Positions 1 through 11,412 of a DNA stretch of 64,000 nt are shown here, one piece after another. The translations under genes and the position numbers were made by a program. The notes beneath the pieces were generated by a model that had not been told where the DNA came from, did no database searches, and saw nothing but the letters and a program-made list of their open reading frames with translations. This DNA comes from Larix kaempferi (lineage: Eukaryota; Streptophyta; Pinopsida; Pinales; Pinaceae). Numbering within the stretch: the stretch's first letter is position 1; the number at the start of each line of letters is the position of its first letter. The stretch is taken from contig BSBM01000361.1 of assembly GCA_027924585.1 (NCBI GenBank), forward strand, positions 39,388,501-39,452,500. The letters run 5' to 3'.

Positions 1-1710
1 TTCAAATGTCTTATTATAGCAGTCAAGTTTAACCCTGTGTGCTTCTAACCAATCCATTCCAATGAGAATATCATAGGAACCTAGTGGTAAAATATTCATA
101 TTTGCATAAGTGAATAGCCCATCCATCTCTAATGGACATTTCTCTACAATTTCACTAACTTTTCTCTTGGTTCCAGTGGCTAGTTGAACTAACCACGATT
201 TACTATGCTTTAATTTCTTAAAAGCACAAATCTCAACAATTCTAGGAGTGACATAACTATGAGTAGATCCAGGGTCAATCAAAATAGAAACAGATTGCTT
301 AGCAATCTTACCTTCAACTTCCACCACAGTTGACTAATGATCTTCCTGGCGGTCGTCTAGAGCTGCATATATTCTAGGGATTGTCCTTGCCACTTGACCC
401 ATAGTTTCAGCTCCTTGGATGTTGTGAACTTGATTTGGATTCCCATTCTTATGTGGACAGTTCCTAAGCATGTGCTCCCCTCCACAACCCCAACATTGAA
501 GTGGTTCTCTTGGTTCTTTTGGATCTCTTGGCTTGTCTCCCATCATCCTAGTTGGCTTAGTCACAACCTGTGATGGTTTCCTTTGTTGATTCCGGAATTG
601 AGGAGGCTTGAACCCCTTCTTCCTTTCATCAAACTTTTCATTTTTCTTATCCTTCCATGCCTTATGAAATTCTGGTTTGCTTCTGTTTTGAGCAAAGAAA
701 TACTTGGCCTTTCTTATGGCCTCCTCTAGAGTTCGAGGTTCATCAAACTCAATTCTATCTTTATATGACTAGGGAAGTCCACTTAGAAAACCCTGAATTT
801 TCACCTTATCATCTCAAATGTACCTGACATATCTTAGCAACTCCAAGAACTTGTTTGCATATTCTTCCATGGTCAATTGTCCCAATCTCAGCTCATGGAA
901 CTCTTTGATCTTATCATCATAGTACCTGTCAGAGAGGTACTTCTGCTTGAAGTATTTCTTGAACTGCTTACACACCATCTTCCTTTCATTGATCTTCTTC
1001 ACTTGCCTGATGTGTTCCCACCATATAGATGCTCTTCCATTCAAGTTCAAGATGGCTACCCTTGCCTTCATATTCCGAAAGTAGTCTTGGACTTGGAAAT
1101 ATTTTCTCATCCCAAGAAGCCAAGCTTTAGCTTCTTGACCAGACTTTATCTCTCCATCAAATGTAGGATGTTTCGCCTTCTTAAATTCCCCATGTGAATT
1201 GTTCTTGTAGTGCTTCTTTCTCTTACTTCTGCGAGATGAAGAGCTTGAACCCTCAATGGATTCTTTAGAGTCAGATGATTCATTAGAAGAGATTTCTGGA
1301 GTATAAGTTATGTCTATAGAAACTCTTCTTGAGCTACTGGCCCTCTTACGGGAATTCCTTCTAGAGCTACTCCCACCCCTTTTTGGATTTGATGTCTGAT
1401 GCCCAGAGTTTATTTGCCTTTGGATGTCTGTCAAACTCTATAGCATGGTTGCATTTAACTGATTTTGTTCTTCCTGAGCTTTAATCATCCTTTCATTATC
1501 TTCTCTACAGCTTTGCGATTCCACCCTTAGGCTTCTCATGGTGGCTGCAATACCTGGAGGAGTCTCTTGATTTCTTCTCCCATTAGATTTTGTTTCAGCA
1601 TTTTCAACATGTATGTTCTCCCCCATGGCATCTGTCTCAGGCTCATAGGGATCCTGTGCATCATCCATGATGTTCATTTTCTTGGCCCAACCAAGATCCA
1701 AACTTTCCAA
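1..1710 (-). pseudogene. Element A gag-protease, decayed, 3' end outside the window
   Basis: One minus-strand frame runs from the ATG at 1708-1710 to the window edge without a frameshift. It is broken by four stops: TAG 1438-1440, TGA 814-816, TAG 769-771 and TAG 334-336. Gag would form the virus-like particle. A Ser/Arg/Lys-rich stretch (about 1430-1200) precedes a retrotransposon gag domain (about 1190-820, with the IWWEHI core). A zinc knuckle CWGCGGEHMLRNC follows near 510-470, in the short CX2CX3HX4C form. The retropepsin-like part starts after the last stop: catalytic DPGS at 265-276, then a GMDWLEAH motif near 60-30. The start codon is uncertain, because the same frame stays open a little upstream and the leader is decayed. 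RT is not in view. Confidence 0.85.
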
Positions 1711-3188
1711 CTGTACTATCTAGAGTGCTGCCCTGATGTAACTGTGATTATGCAAAAGTGTGTTTATCAACACAATTTTTAGCTGCATTATATTCTCAGA
1801 AATTCATAATTTACTTTCATGCACGTGGGAAAATGTTATATTGACAATTTTTCAAATCATAGAATTTTCTCACAATCAACAACATATGAGGGGGGGGATG
1901 ATGGGGGTTGAGCGGGCTTGCCCCCTTGTGGCTTCCCTGCGTCACTGCAGGGTGGGTCGAGGGCAGCGCCCTCATTTTTTTTTTTTTTTAAATCTTTCCA
2001 TTTCGTGCAATCTGGCGCATAAGTTCCATGGCAATTTTCAACTTTCGGCACCTGAAAAATCTCCCTGGAAAATGGCTGAAATTGCTTGTTTCGGAGCAAC
2101 TCAGCGAGTTCTTCCGACCTGTTTCGGGCCAACTTGTGGAGTTCTTCCGCAATTTCAGAAGAGAATTCCTTCCGCAGTTTTGGAAGACATTTGGAAATTC
2201 TTTCCCAATTGCGGGGCGATTTGCCGAATGCTTCCGCAATTGCGGGGCGGTTTGCCGAATGCTTCCGCAATTGCAGGGTGATTTGCCGAATGCTTCCACA
2301 GTTGCGGGATGATTCACCGAAGTCTTCCGTAGTTGCGGGATGATTCACTGAAGTCTTCCGCAGTTGTGGGACGATTCACCGACGTCTTCCGCAGTTGCGG
2401 GATGATTCACCAAAGTCTTCCGCAATTGCGGAACGATTTGCCGAAGTCTTCTACAGTTGCTGGACGATTTGCCGAAGTCTTCCGCAGTTACAGGATGATT
2501 CACCGTCTTCTGCAGTTGTGGGATGATTTGCCGAACTCTTCCGTAATTTCAAAACAATTTTCCGAACTCTTCCGCAATTGCGGGATGATTTTCCAAACTC
2601 TTCCGCAATTGCGGAACGATTCACGGAATCCTTCTGCAGTTTCGAGGCAACTTTCTGAATTCTTCCACATTGCGGAACAACTCACGGAATCCTTCTATAG
2701 TTTCGGAGGAGAATTCCTTACGCAGTTTCGGGGCGACTTCCCGAATTCTTCCGCGTTGCGGAACAACTCGCGGAATCCTTCCGCAGTTTCGGAAGAGAAT
2801 TCCTTCCGCAGTTTTGGGGCGACTTCCCGAATTCTTCCACATTGCGGAACAACTCGTGAAATCCTTCTGCAGTTTCGGGGTGACTTCCCGAATTCTTCCG
2901 CGTTGCGGAACAACTCGTGGAATCCTTCTGTAGTTTCGGGGTGACTTTCCGAATTCTTTCCCGAAACAAACTTAAACAAAAAATTTCCGAACACTCTTAA
3001 AACAATTTTGGATTCTTCTTTCCTTCTTCTTGTGATGACTGTTGCTCAGTAGGAGGTAACCTTACCTCTGCAACTATCTAACTTAGCCAGTTTAGGCCCG
3101 ATGCTGATACCTGTAGTGATTAGGAAGGGACCTCCCCATGTGATTGTAATCTGATTTGTCCCATAGAGGTCCAATGCTGCAACCAGCA
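1711..3188 (-). other. Element A 5' leader between primer site and gag
   Basis: This 1.48-kb stretch between the primer binding site and gag carries no recognisable protein. Most of it (about 2085-2955) is a 31-bp tandem repeat. A T-run of about 15 bases lies near 1976-1990. The repeat is visibly richer in G and C than the AT-rich sequence around it. It would be transcribed as the untranslated leader of the genomic RNA. Confidence 0.6.
2085..2955. repeat. 31-bp minisatellite with a palindromic core
   Basis: About two dozen degenerate units follow each other, each opening TTCCGCA and closing near GAATGC, GAAGTC or GAATTC. Between 2230 and 2500 the period is a clean 31 bp. From about 2620 on, units alternate between an ATTGCGG type and a GTTTCGG type, giving a higher-order pattern. 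The best units contain CCGCAATTGCGG, a perfect 12-base palindrome. Because of that symmetry, and because 31 is not a multiple of 3, long similar open frames appear on both strands with a 31-residue period. I treat those frames as artefacts of the repeat. The array lies in the leader of element A. Confidence 0.9.
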
Positions 3189-3200
3189 GCTCTGATACCA
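3189..3200 (-). other. Element A primer binding site, initiator tRNA-Met type
   Basis: On the minus strand this reads TGGTATCAGAGC, the classic plant LTR-retrotransposon primer site complementary to the 3' end of initiator tRNA-Met. It lies 3 bases from the LTR boundary at 3204, which fixes both the orientation of A and the LTR end. Confidence 0.93.
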
Positions 3201-3203
3201 TTC

Positions 3204-4824
3204 TGTCACGTCCCCTCCCATCATACCAGTGCAATGGAGAGGATCGTGATGCTAAAACTGGGCATCTAGCCCCATGAACTTTTAACTAAGCATTCACATA
3301 ATATAAAAAGACATATGGAATGTATAACTATAAGAAAAACACAGCGAAAATAATATCAATAACACATCCATCATACATTCACGATATTCATCAAATAAAT
3401 AAATGCAAAGTTAACACAAGAGAGTACTTATCTTATAACAAGTAGTCCCAAGCAACTGGCTATGCAACTGCAACGTTCCACCCAACCATAGGCCAGTTAT
3501 GATCATCAATATCTCAACACACTGCCACCCCTGAGCTGGGAATGATCTCTATAAGGAATCAGGGAACAACAGACTCACACATAGCCAAGCATACGCCAAG
3601 ATGAGCCAAGCCAATCTACAATTGGGTTTATCAGGCTGCTAGAAAATGGAAAGAAAGAATTGCTAAGCTAGTGAGCTCAAGCACAGATCCAGGGATACCT
3701 CTACAAGATCTATCTAACTTGGCACCCACAATACCTACACACCCAACACAAGGAAGAATTCTCTTCACTGCTACACAGTCCCTCAAGCCATACCTTCCTT
3801 TATAGTGCTCTCAGCGTGTGCATAGAAAAGTATCCAAAGCCCTCTTGATCTTCTTGAGAGGTTACTCCCTTCACTAGGTTTATCAAGCCAATTCTGTCCA
3901 CTACCACTCCAAGTCTTTTGCTCATAGATTCAAACCAAAACAAGGATGCACATATCAGCAGAAGTATAAGTGTTGGGCATGAAGAAATGTTTTTTACAGT
4001 GAGATGCCAAAAGATGGGTTTTTCATTAGCTTCAGAAAAAAGTGGGAAACCCAAAAATGAAACTGGAAGATGGGGAATAACCCTGGGAAGTCAAATCCAT
4101 TTTCAGAAAAACGTCCATGGACATTCTAGGGCAAAAATAGCCTCCATAAAAATCCCAAATCATGGTCCTCCTCTCCCAGCCACTGTGTAACACAAAAACG
4201 AGCTCCCAACCATGGAAAAATGCAGGAAAATGATGAAAAACATGATGGGGAAAGACCCAGTATTTCAGACTGCGTGAGAGAGGAAAGACTATGGGTGAAA
4301 GATGGCTTTAGGCACCATTTCATGGGTGTTTTCTTGCCCAAGAAGCAAAAATACGAATTCCCAGGTTGATGGCTTGCCCATGCACGAAATTGACTGCCAT
4401 ACCTCTTCATTCCCAAGGCATTAATTGCCTCAACCAATTTATGGAAGAATTAAATGATTGGGTCCATAACCCAAAATGGGTAGTTGGTGGTTTATGGGTT
4501 TTCTTATTGACACATGGATTAACACCATTGGCTCAAGGGTTTGAATAATTTCCCTCCCTATTCCTTGTAGAATCATGCCCCCATCTCTTTGTTGCATTGC
4601 ATAGATAGTTGTGGGTTTTTCATTAAAATTCGTATTTACATGATGTCTTAATTTACATTGTGCCTATCTAGCACAAGAACCACATGCATCTATCTTTAAT
4701 TGCCAATACATAAAACGCTAAATCAATGGTGGAGCCTTGGCCTTGAGCTCCTCACCATGATTAAATAACAATATTTACATCATTTACGATTTAATGCGAA
4801 GGGGGTCAAAATGGGGACGTGACA
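3204..4824 (-). repeat. Element A 5' LTR (LTR1), 1,621 bp
   Basis: On the plus strand it starts TGTCACGTCCCC and ends GGGGACGTGACA, a perfect 12-bp terminal inverted repeat with the canonical TG...CA ends. The inner boundary is set by the primer site at 3189-3200. A related copy (B) starts at 4825 and resumes at 18088. The two align over nearly their whole length, for example at AAAACTGGG...ATCTAGCCCC and at GTTTTCTTGCCCAAGAAG. Short open frames inside it are not credible genes. Confidence 0.93.
3797..3805 (-). promoter_or_regulatory. TATA box candidate in LTR1
   Basis: The minus strand reads CTATAAAGG here, about 1.02 kb into the LTR from its U3 end, a plausible place for the retrotransposon promoter. 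The matching site in LTR B (near 5405-5415) has decayed. Confidence 0.5.
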
Positions 4825-5895
4825 TAGTGCGATGGAGAGAACATGTTGCTAAAACTGGGAATCTAGCCCCAGATTATCAAATAACATTTATTGAATATAA
4901 AAAGACATATGCAGATGTATAAACGTAGGAAACACAGTGGAAGTAAATTCAACTACATATCTAACATGCATTCAACATTTTCATGATAGTCATTAAATAA
5001 AGACATTGCAGAATCAATACAAGAGAATACTTATCTTGAAACAAAGTAGTCCCGAGCAACCGGCTATGCAACTGGAACGTTCCACCCAACCATATGCCAG
5101 TTGTGCTTATCAACCTCACAACACAAATACCACCCCCGAGCTGGGCATGATTCCTATAAGGAAAAAGGGGACAACAGACTCACACATAGCCAAATATACG
5201 CCAAAATAATCGAAGCCAATCCACAGTTGGGTTTATCAGGTTGTTAAGGCAATGGAAGGGAATGAATTGCTAAGCTAGTGAGCTCAATCACTGAGCTATG
5301 GTTACCTCTACAAGATATATCTAGCTTGGTACCCACAATACCTACACACCCAGTACAAGGAAGTTTTCCCTTCACTACTACACAGTCCCTTGGGCCATAC
5401 CTTCCAATCTAGTATTGTTTAAGGTGTGCATAGAAGAGTAGCCAACCCTTTTGATCTTCTTGAGAGGTTACTTTCCTCGCTAGGTTTATCAAGGCAATTC
5501 TGGTCCTCTTCCACTCCTAATTTCTTGCTCACAAGTTCAAAACAAAATAGAGATGCACACAACAGCAAAATCACAAGTGTTGGGCATGCAGAAAAACGTT
5601 TTGACAATGGGATGCCAAAAATGGGGTTTCCATTAGTTTCAGAAAAATGTGGGCAACAAAAAATGAAATGGTAGATGGGGAATCAACCCTGGGAGAGAAA
5701 AATCATTTTCAGAAAACGTTTATGGGAATTCAAGGGGTAGAAACAGCCTCTATAAACCCCCAAATTATGACTCCCTTACTCCCAGCCACTGTGCATTACA
5801 AAAACAAGTTCCCAGCTATGGAAAAGGAATGAAAATGATGGAAAATGTGAAGGAGAAACCCCCAACTAGATCAGACTGCGTGAGGGATCAAAGAC
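4825..5895 (-). repeat. LTR B (LTR2), first segment
   Basis: This is homologous to LTR1 from about its 27th base onward. The first bases are missing at the junction with A. The segment stops where element E begins at 5896, and the homology resumes after E at 18088. The two parts total about 1.6 kb, the length of LTR1. No internal region of B is visible, so it may be a solo LTR, but its left side is hidden by A. Confidence 0.88.
5891..5895. repeat. Target-site duplication of element E, left copy (AAGAC)
   Basis: AAGAC immediately precedes the TGTTGGC start of E and is repeated directly after its CCCAACA end at 18083-18087. A 5-bp duplication is standard for Ty3/gypsy integrases. Confidence 0.93.
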
Positions 5896-7595
5896 TGTTG
5901 GCTTAAACTGACCCAGAGGTTTTCAAATAGACCCAGGTTCTTTGCGGTTCTCCCTTTGACCAACAAAACCCCTTCGCACCGACCCTTTCGGCAACAACCT
6001 GCGAACAAGTTGAGGTCTCACCCGAGGTGTATCTCTATGGGGTGATGTGGAATTAGGTTTCCACAGTAAATGATGAGTTGATTATCTGAACAGGCTGCAC
6101 AACGCAGGACAGAAAGGCAGCGCTGCGGGCTAAGTGATGCAGTACGCAGCAGGATCTATGCTGCGAACAATACCGGGCGGTGTAGGAAACACTGCGAGCC
6201 ACTCCAAGGGTTTCTTACTGCTGTGAATCTTCTACTGGAACTGCGAATCACCCATAATTATCCTCTACTTGGAAAATCTTGGAAATGTTAAGGCACTGAA
6301 ATGAATATCACTCATCCATTCATTCAGGCACTTACTGGCTATCTTTCTATCATTCATCAAGAACTTGGATTATTACAACATGAATTGAAATGATAAACAT
6401 GATTAACTTTGCTGCGTTCCTTCACTGTGTTTAAGAAAGTAAGTATACTTAAAGGACTCATTCACGGCCTTCACATAGAATTGAAATGTTCACCATTCAT
6501 CTGCTTCTGTGGAACCTAGCATATCATTCCCAAAATTCCCCTATTGGTAAATACATATCAAAGTTCTCATATTATAGCATGCAAGGAAACATTCAAGCAT
6601 TCATTCTACAGAAAACACAGACATTCATTCATTCATAAACATTATCACATAACACAGGATTTAACGTGGTTCACTTCCCTGGATGGAAAGCTACGTCCAC
6701 AAGAACGGTTGGTAATATATTTCTTTCAAAAGGGATGGGGCAATTGTTCTTAGTCTGTGCACTCAGCTGCAGACTCTACTTTCTCTTGGCTAGGTCTCTG
6801 CACACACAGCTACAGAGCCTGACAACAATCTTCTTAGCTCAGAGAGATTTTACAATATAAAATGATTATCTCCTTACGTTCCCAGCAACTACAAAAGAAT
6901 AACAATCCAAAAGGATAACCACCCTAAGAACCCCCATCCCATACAAAATGTCTTCCTAAATAGATCATGCCTAAAGGTCATGTTTGTACAATGTCGAAGA
7001 CCTAAAACCAAAAAGCCTAAGGGTTTCCAAAATTGCGCTGGTTTTCCAACCCGGCTTGCTGGCTCCTGGTAGCGTCTGCTTGATCATGGCGGATCTCCAC
7101 GTCCTCATTCTGTCACTATCGGCATTCCTGTCGCATGCGTTCCTACAGGCTGCTTTTTCCGAGCCATTTCTGTCTAACGATTTTACCTTCTGTGCATGCC
7201 AAACGCCGCTTTCCTTAACAACCCACACATGGTTGCCTTCCTGTTTTGCCTACATCTGCCGCTCGGCAATCCTGAAGTATCTTTCCAAAAATGGTTGCTA
7301 CCGGTCTAGTCGGTAGCTACACTTGATACTTGTCAAGCACACCCCTTTGCTGGCTCCATGTGGCCTCCTAACTCTGCAACACTGCTTCTGCGCAGTACTG
7401 GTCTTCACATCACGACCAAAACCTTCGACACTACACACAACTCCGTAGTCTCGTCAAAATTTGGATGCTGCATGCAAATTCACAGCATCCTCAATACTTA
7501 GCCAAAATTATGTTTCTGAGCTACGCTCAGCTTAGCTTTCCCTACTTTCCTCAAAAAGGTGCTTCCCAAAACTTTAACTTAACCTGGGCCCAACA
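5896..7595 (-). repeat. Element E 3' LTR, 1,700 bp
   Basis: It starts TGTTGGC and ends GGGCCCAACA on the plus strand, giving 6-bp inverted ends TGTTGG/CCAACA. It aligns along its full length with 16382-18082. Because the coding strand is minus, this left copy is the 3' LTR. The weak polypurine tract lies just outside it, where the minus strand reads GTGTTAGGGGCA ending at 7596. Confidence 0.93.
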
Positions 7596-7607
7596 TGCCC
7601 CTAACAC

Positions 7608-9946
7608 TTACATGTGGCTCATCCCCGAGCCACTGATTGTTTCAGCTGTCTCACTCTGCGCCGCGACCGATGAGATGAACTTGGCCGTGAACTCATCATA
7701 TGTATCGCACAATTGCACCACTACTTCTCTTGTATCCTCCTCAACCTGTTTAATTGCCTCAAGAAGTGTTGGAGTTATTTCTTGTCCAATTTGATCTTAT
7801 ACCTGCTCCTGGTTATCACCTAGTTCCATTAACTTATCTTCAATCTACTGCGACTGATTATCCATCTCAGTCTCTTTTTGTCGTAAATCCTGTACTTATT
7901 TATTTAAACTAGATATCTCCTTGTATCTTGGCAGCCTTTCTCTAGGTGGCAGAGCTTTCACCTCTGCGTTCAACTTGTCCAGTGCGGTCTATTTTTCTTG
8001 TACCGTGGTCTTGACCTACAACAATCCTTGATCCTCTTCAACGGTCGCGATTGCATGTGAAACCTTATCCAGGAGAGATTGGCACTTAGCCATCTCACTT
8101 GTGATACTTTTCGAGGTGGTGCTCACTGCTTACTCTCTGACCTGCTGTTCGTTTAATGGCGCCTGCTTATTCAGCTTCTCCTTCAATGTGGCAATGGCAG
8201 TCTCATAATAAATTTCTTTGTCATGCATCTCCGACTGCAAGGATCTCACCTTATCTCTGATCCTTAGAACTGTGTCCGCAGGATCATCCTGGATGTCTAT
8301 TCCTTAATATCCTTCGCCACATTGGATATGGTGGTTTCCAAATTTTGTCGGCAGTCTTGTTTGTTGCGTAGCTGTATTTCTGCCTTCTGCTGAATTTGTC
8401 TATTTGCTGCGGTGAGTTGTTCCTGTGACTTCATTGCTTCAACCGTCTGTTCATGCATCTCTGCCACGATCTGCGTGTGGATGAAGTGCAATCCTGGTAA
8501 CAGGATTTTGGCTAAGTTGAGCTCTACCCTCTCGACTCCCTTCGTGTCCAAGGCCACTTGCTCTGCTATTGGCAACATAATAGCCAATGGGTCCACATGG
8601 ACAATCCTAGTCTTTGATGGCAGTGTTATTGCTAGCTATTGGCTTCCTTGCTGCGAGGTTCCTACCGACCTCCTTTCAGCCCCTACTTCCTGCGGCACAA
8701 TAAGACCTTTCTGGACATCGTCCATTTTATTTATTAGGCCTTGCATTGCGAGCCTTGTCTGGTGCAGGTCATCGTGGATGACCTTGTCCTTCTTTTCTTT
8801 AGTCGCCATAAGCTCCTTCATCTGCTCTGAGACTGTTTTGGCTATCATCTCGTAGTCATCATCATTGAGGACTGCTTGCGATTGAAGCTTTGTATCCTTC
8901 ACCTTTTCCCTCAACTTTGGCTTCTCCGAAGTCTCATATTCCTTTCTCTTCCCTGTTTCTTCAATGATTGGGGCTGAGAGTGGGATCGGATCATCTTCTG
9001 CTGAATCTATCTCCACATCCATGACCTCTATGCGGAACTCTGCTGGCCAATCTTTCATGGGGTCCTCAATATCCTGCTCGTACATGTTGAACTTTCCAAG
9101 GAACCACTCTGGTTTCCTCGTTTGTGCCTTCGATAATATGAATATACATTTCATATCCGCCTCAAAGTCGATGATGCAGACATACTTCTCCGTGACCTGC
9201 TTTGTGATGCGGGGTGTCTTCGTGATTGCGTCGCACAGCTGAATATTGTATTGGTAAAATACTTCCGTTGTTGCATGCTGGCACTCTGCATTTGTGTTTT
9301 CCCAGAGGTTAACAAACTTAAACCCTCTAGGATCCTTGGGATCCATAACGACGCCCGCATAATCTCAGGGTTCCTTCCATCTGCACAAAGAAATCAGGAC
9401 GATGAGCCAGGTGAAATGGAACTGACCACCATTCACCTAGGTGTCGTTGAGTTCTTCAAGGAACTCATTCAGCAGAAACTGACACCAATTGAAGCTCTAG
9501 CCTTCGGCCCCTGCGGCGCCAAGGAGTATTGCGCACGCAGGCACCTTCGAAGGTCTAGTTGTTTTGAGCATCTTTCCTGCGAGCAACTGCGTGACAAATC
9601 TTGTTGCTCGGTCCTCTATTTCTTCTGTCGGGAATCCTCTTTTACCCTTTACTATCGAATGGTTCTTCTTCATCTTCTCAACAGCCTCTTTTTCTTTGCT
9701 CTTCCCCTGGAAGAAATGCTTCAAATCCGTACCACGCTTGCTTAGCCCAGTAATGCGGTGGATCAAATCAATATTAATATCCACGTTTCTGTCCAGCCAT
9801 AGATAACCTTGATGGATTCATGCCATGAGTGTGCGAACCACGATATTCAGTTTTGGAGAACGGTCAAAATGTGGTAATCTTAGCAAGTTCAGTAGCCCTG
9901 ACTGAACGACAAGTGCCAACCAACTGTCAGCTACCAAGTTCAGCAT
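7608..9946 (-). pseudogene. Element E ORF3, downstream of integrase, coiled-coil-rich, function unknown
   Basis: From an ATG at 9944-9946, one minus-strand frame continues to about 8297. A single frameshift near 8295 then switches to a frame that ends at the TAA at 7608-7610, only 12 bp from the LTR. Several in-frame stops are present. The N-terminal part has hydrophobic helices and a short ITGL motif following VDINIDLIH (about 9770), comparable to ITGL/VTGL motifs in the other ORF3 copies of this window. The middle is charged, and the C-terminal half is rich in Glu, Lys and Gln with heptad-like spacing, suggesting coiled coil. I see no protease, RT or integrase motif and no convincing membrane segment. 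The true start may have been lost with the integrase deletion just upstream. Confidence 0.7.
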
Positions 9947-9949
9947 TCC

Positions 9950-10754
9950 CTTGGCGTCCTTTTTCCAGCACATATACTGGTCTGGTTGAAAATCCGGGTA
10001 TTTGGCGTCCTATCAACTTCTTGCATGTGGTTCTGTATGCCCATAGTACCAATGCGATGCGCAGGTCCCAATCATCTCTATTTACATTGCAAACCTTAGT
10101 GAGTTAATTCTCCAATATTTTATTAAAAGCCTCTACAGTACCATTCGCCTGTGGATGATATGGAGTACTACACTGATGACGAATGTGGAATTCCTTTGTA
10201 AGTGCGTCAATCGTCTTGTTCAGAAAGTGAGTACCTTGGTCACTCATTAAAATCTTCGGACAGCTAAATCTGGTGAGTATTTCTTCAAAAATAAACTGCA
10301 CAGCAGTACTGGAGCTGCAGTCCTTAACTAGTTTTTCTTCCGCCCATCTGGTGAGGTAATCCGTAGCAGTAATAATATACCTTGCACCCGTTTGTTTTCC
10401 TGGTGGGTTTATAGGACCCACAGAGTCTATTTCCCATTTTTCAAATGGCTGTAGTGTTAGCTGTGGATTCAATGGCATCTCATCTCAGCGTGATGGTTTT
10501 CCTATCCTCTGACAGACATCACAGTTCCCGCCAGGTTCTTTGGCATCTTTATGGATCGTAGGCCACCATAGCCCTACGCGCAATATATTCTGCACAGTAA
10601 CCCTTCCGGCATAGTGACCTCCCGCGATTCCTGAGTGTGCATCGGCTAGAATAATTGGCTTCTGATGATCGAGTACGCACCTACACAGGAGTTCATCCGG
10701 CCCAAGTTTGTATAACTGACCTGCAATTATAGTGAAGTCCGCGGTGCACACCAC
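9950..10754 (-). pseudogene. Element E integrase, C-terminus deleted
   Basis: The enzyme would insert cDNA into the genome. A zinc-binding N-domain (GGHYAG ... CDVC, about 10655-10500) is followed by a DDE core with Asp in IDSVGP, Asp in SDQGTHF and Glu in NGTVEAF. The last two are 35 residues apart, the classic D-35-E. Stops interrupt it at 10482-10484 (TGA) and 10104-10106 (TAA). After the LWAYRTT motif (about 10030) the usual C-terminal domain is missing. The sequence jumps through a short stretch flanked by two copies of TTGGCGTCCT (9951-9960 and 10002-10011) straight into ORF3. Confidence 0.88.
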
Positions 10755-11412
10755 TAACTATTTTTTTCTGCTGGATCGAGAATTCTTGGGGTGCCAGCCC
10801 TGTGGTTAGGAAATCAATGATATCCTTGTAATAATCATCAGCAACCTGTGTACTAAATAACTACGCATCAGGCAGATTGTCTTCAATATTCGTCGGCTCC
10901 TCTCCTGACTCGATCCTTGACAGATGATCAGGTCCCAAGTTCAGTCTACCTGGCTTAACAATAATTTCAAATTCGTATTCCTGGAATAGCAATAGCCATC
11001 AACATATGTGTCCCCCTAACACTGGCTTGTTGACCAAATATTTCAACGTGGAATGGTCAGTAAACATAAGGAAGTGCGATCCTAGTAAGTAGTGTCTAAA
11101 TTTCTGTAGGGCATATACCATCGCAAGGCCTTCCCTCTCAGTAGTAGTATAGTTCTTTTCTGTTGTCGAGAGCTTTCTACTAGAAAATGCAATAGGGTGG
11201 TCGATACCTCCCTCTCCTGGCTGAGCTAACACGATCCCCAGGTAAATACATGATGCGTCAACATGGACATGGAACGGCTTCGTCCAGTCTAGAAATACTA
11301 GAATCGGCACAGTGACCATCTTTTCTTTCAATGTGTCAAAACCCTGTTCGCATTATGCGTTCCTAATGAACGGTGCGTCTTTCTTCAGCAACTTTTCCAT
11401 TGCTGCAGTTAT
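10755..11412 (-). pseudogene. Element E RNase H
   Basis: The best segment, 11331-10999, holds HVHVDAS (first catalytic Asp), TTTEREGLAMVYAL (catalytic Glu) and MFTDHSTLKYL (third Asp), the standard plant gypsy RNase H signature. It degrades RNA in the RNA-DNA hybrid during reverse transcription. The segment ends in a TGA just after VLGGHIC where the family has an Arg codon, as expected from CGA to TGA. Two further stops lie between RT and this domain. A shift at an A-run near 10757 separates it from the integrase frame. Confidence 0.88.

Larger units (their letters stand above)
1..4824 (-). mobile_element. Element A: Ty3/gypsy LTR retrotransposon, 5' part, minus strand, cut by the left window edge
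   Basis: Read on the minus strand, the order is 5' LTR (4824-3204), primer binding site (3200-3189), leader with a minisatellite, gag (from about 1710), zinc knuckle and aspartic protease, then the window edge. RT, integrase and the 3' LTR must lie further left. The tRNA-Met-type primer site, the CX2CX3HX4C knuckle and the RVP_2-like protease are usual for plant Ty3/gypsy elements. The LTR has a perfect 12-bp terminal inverted repeat. A abuts a second LTR of the same family at 4825, and I infer that A inserted near the end of that older LTR. The expected 5-bp duplication TAGTG at A's other end cannot be seen here. Confidence 0.85.

Noticed and set aside
1857-2994. Many overlapping open frames on both strands, coding Cys/Asn/Arg/Phe-rich repeats
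   Set aside because: They follow the 31-bp palindromic minisatellite. The similar proteins on both strands and the 31-residue period come from the repeat, not from genes.
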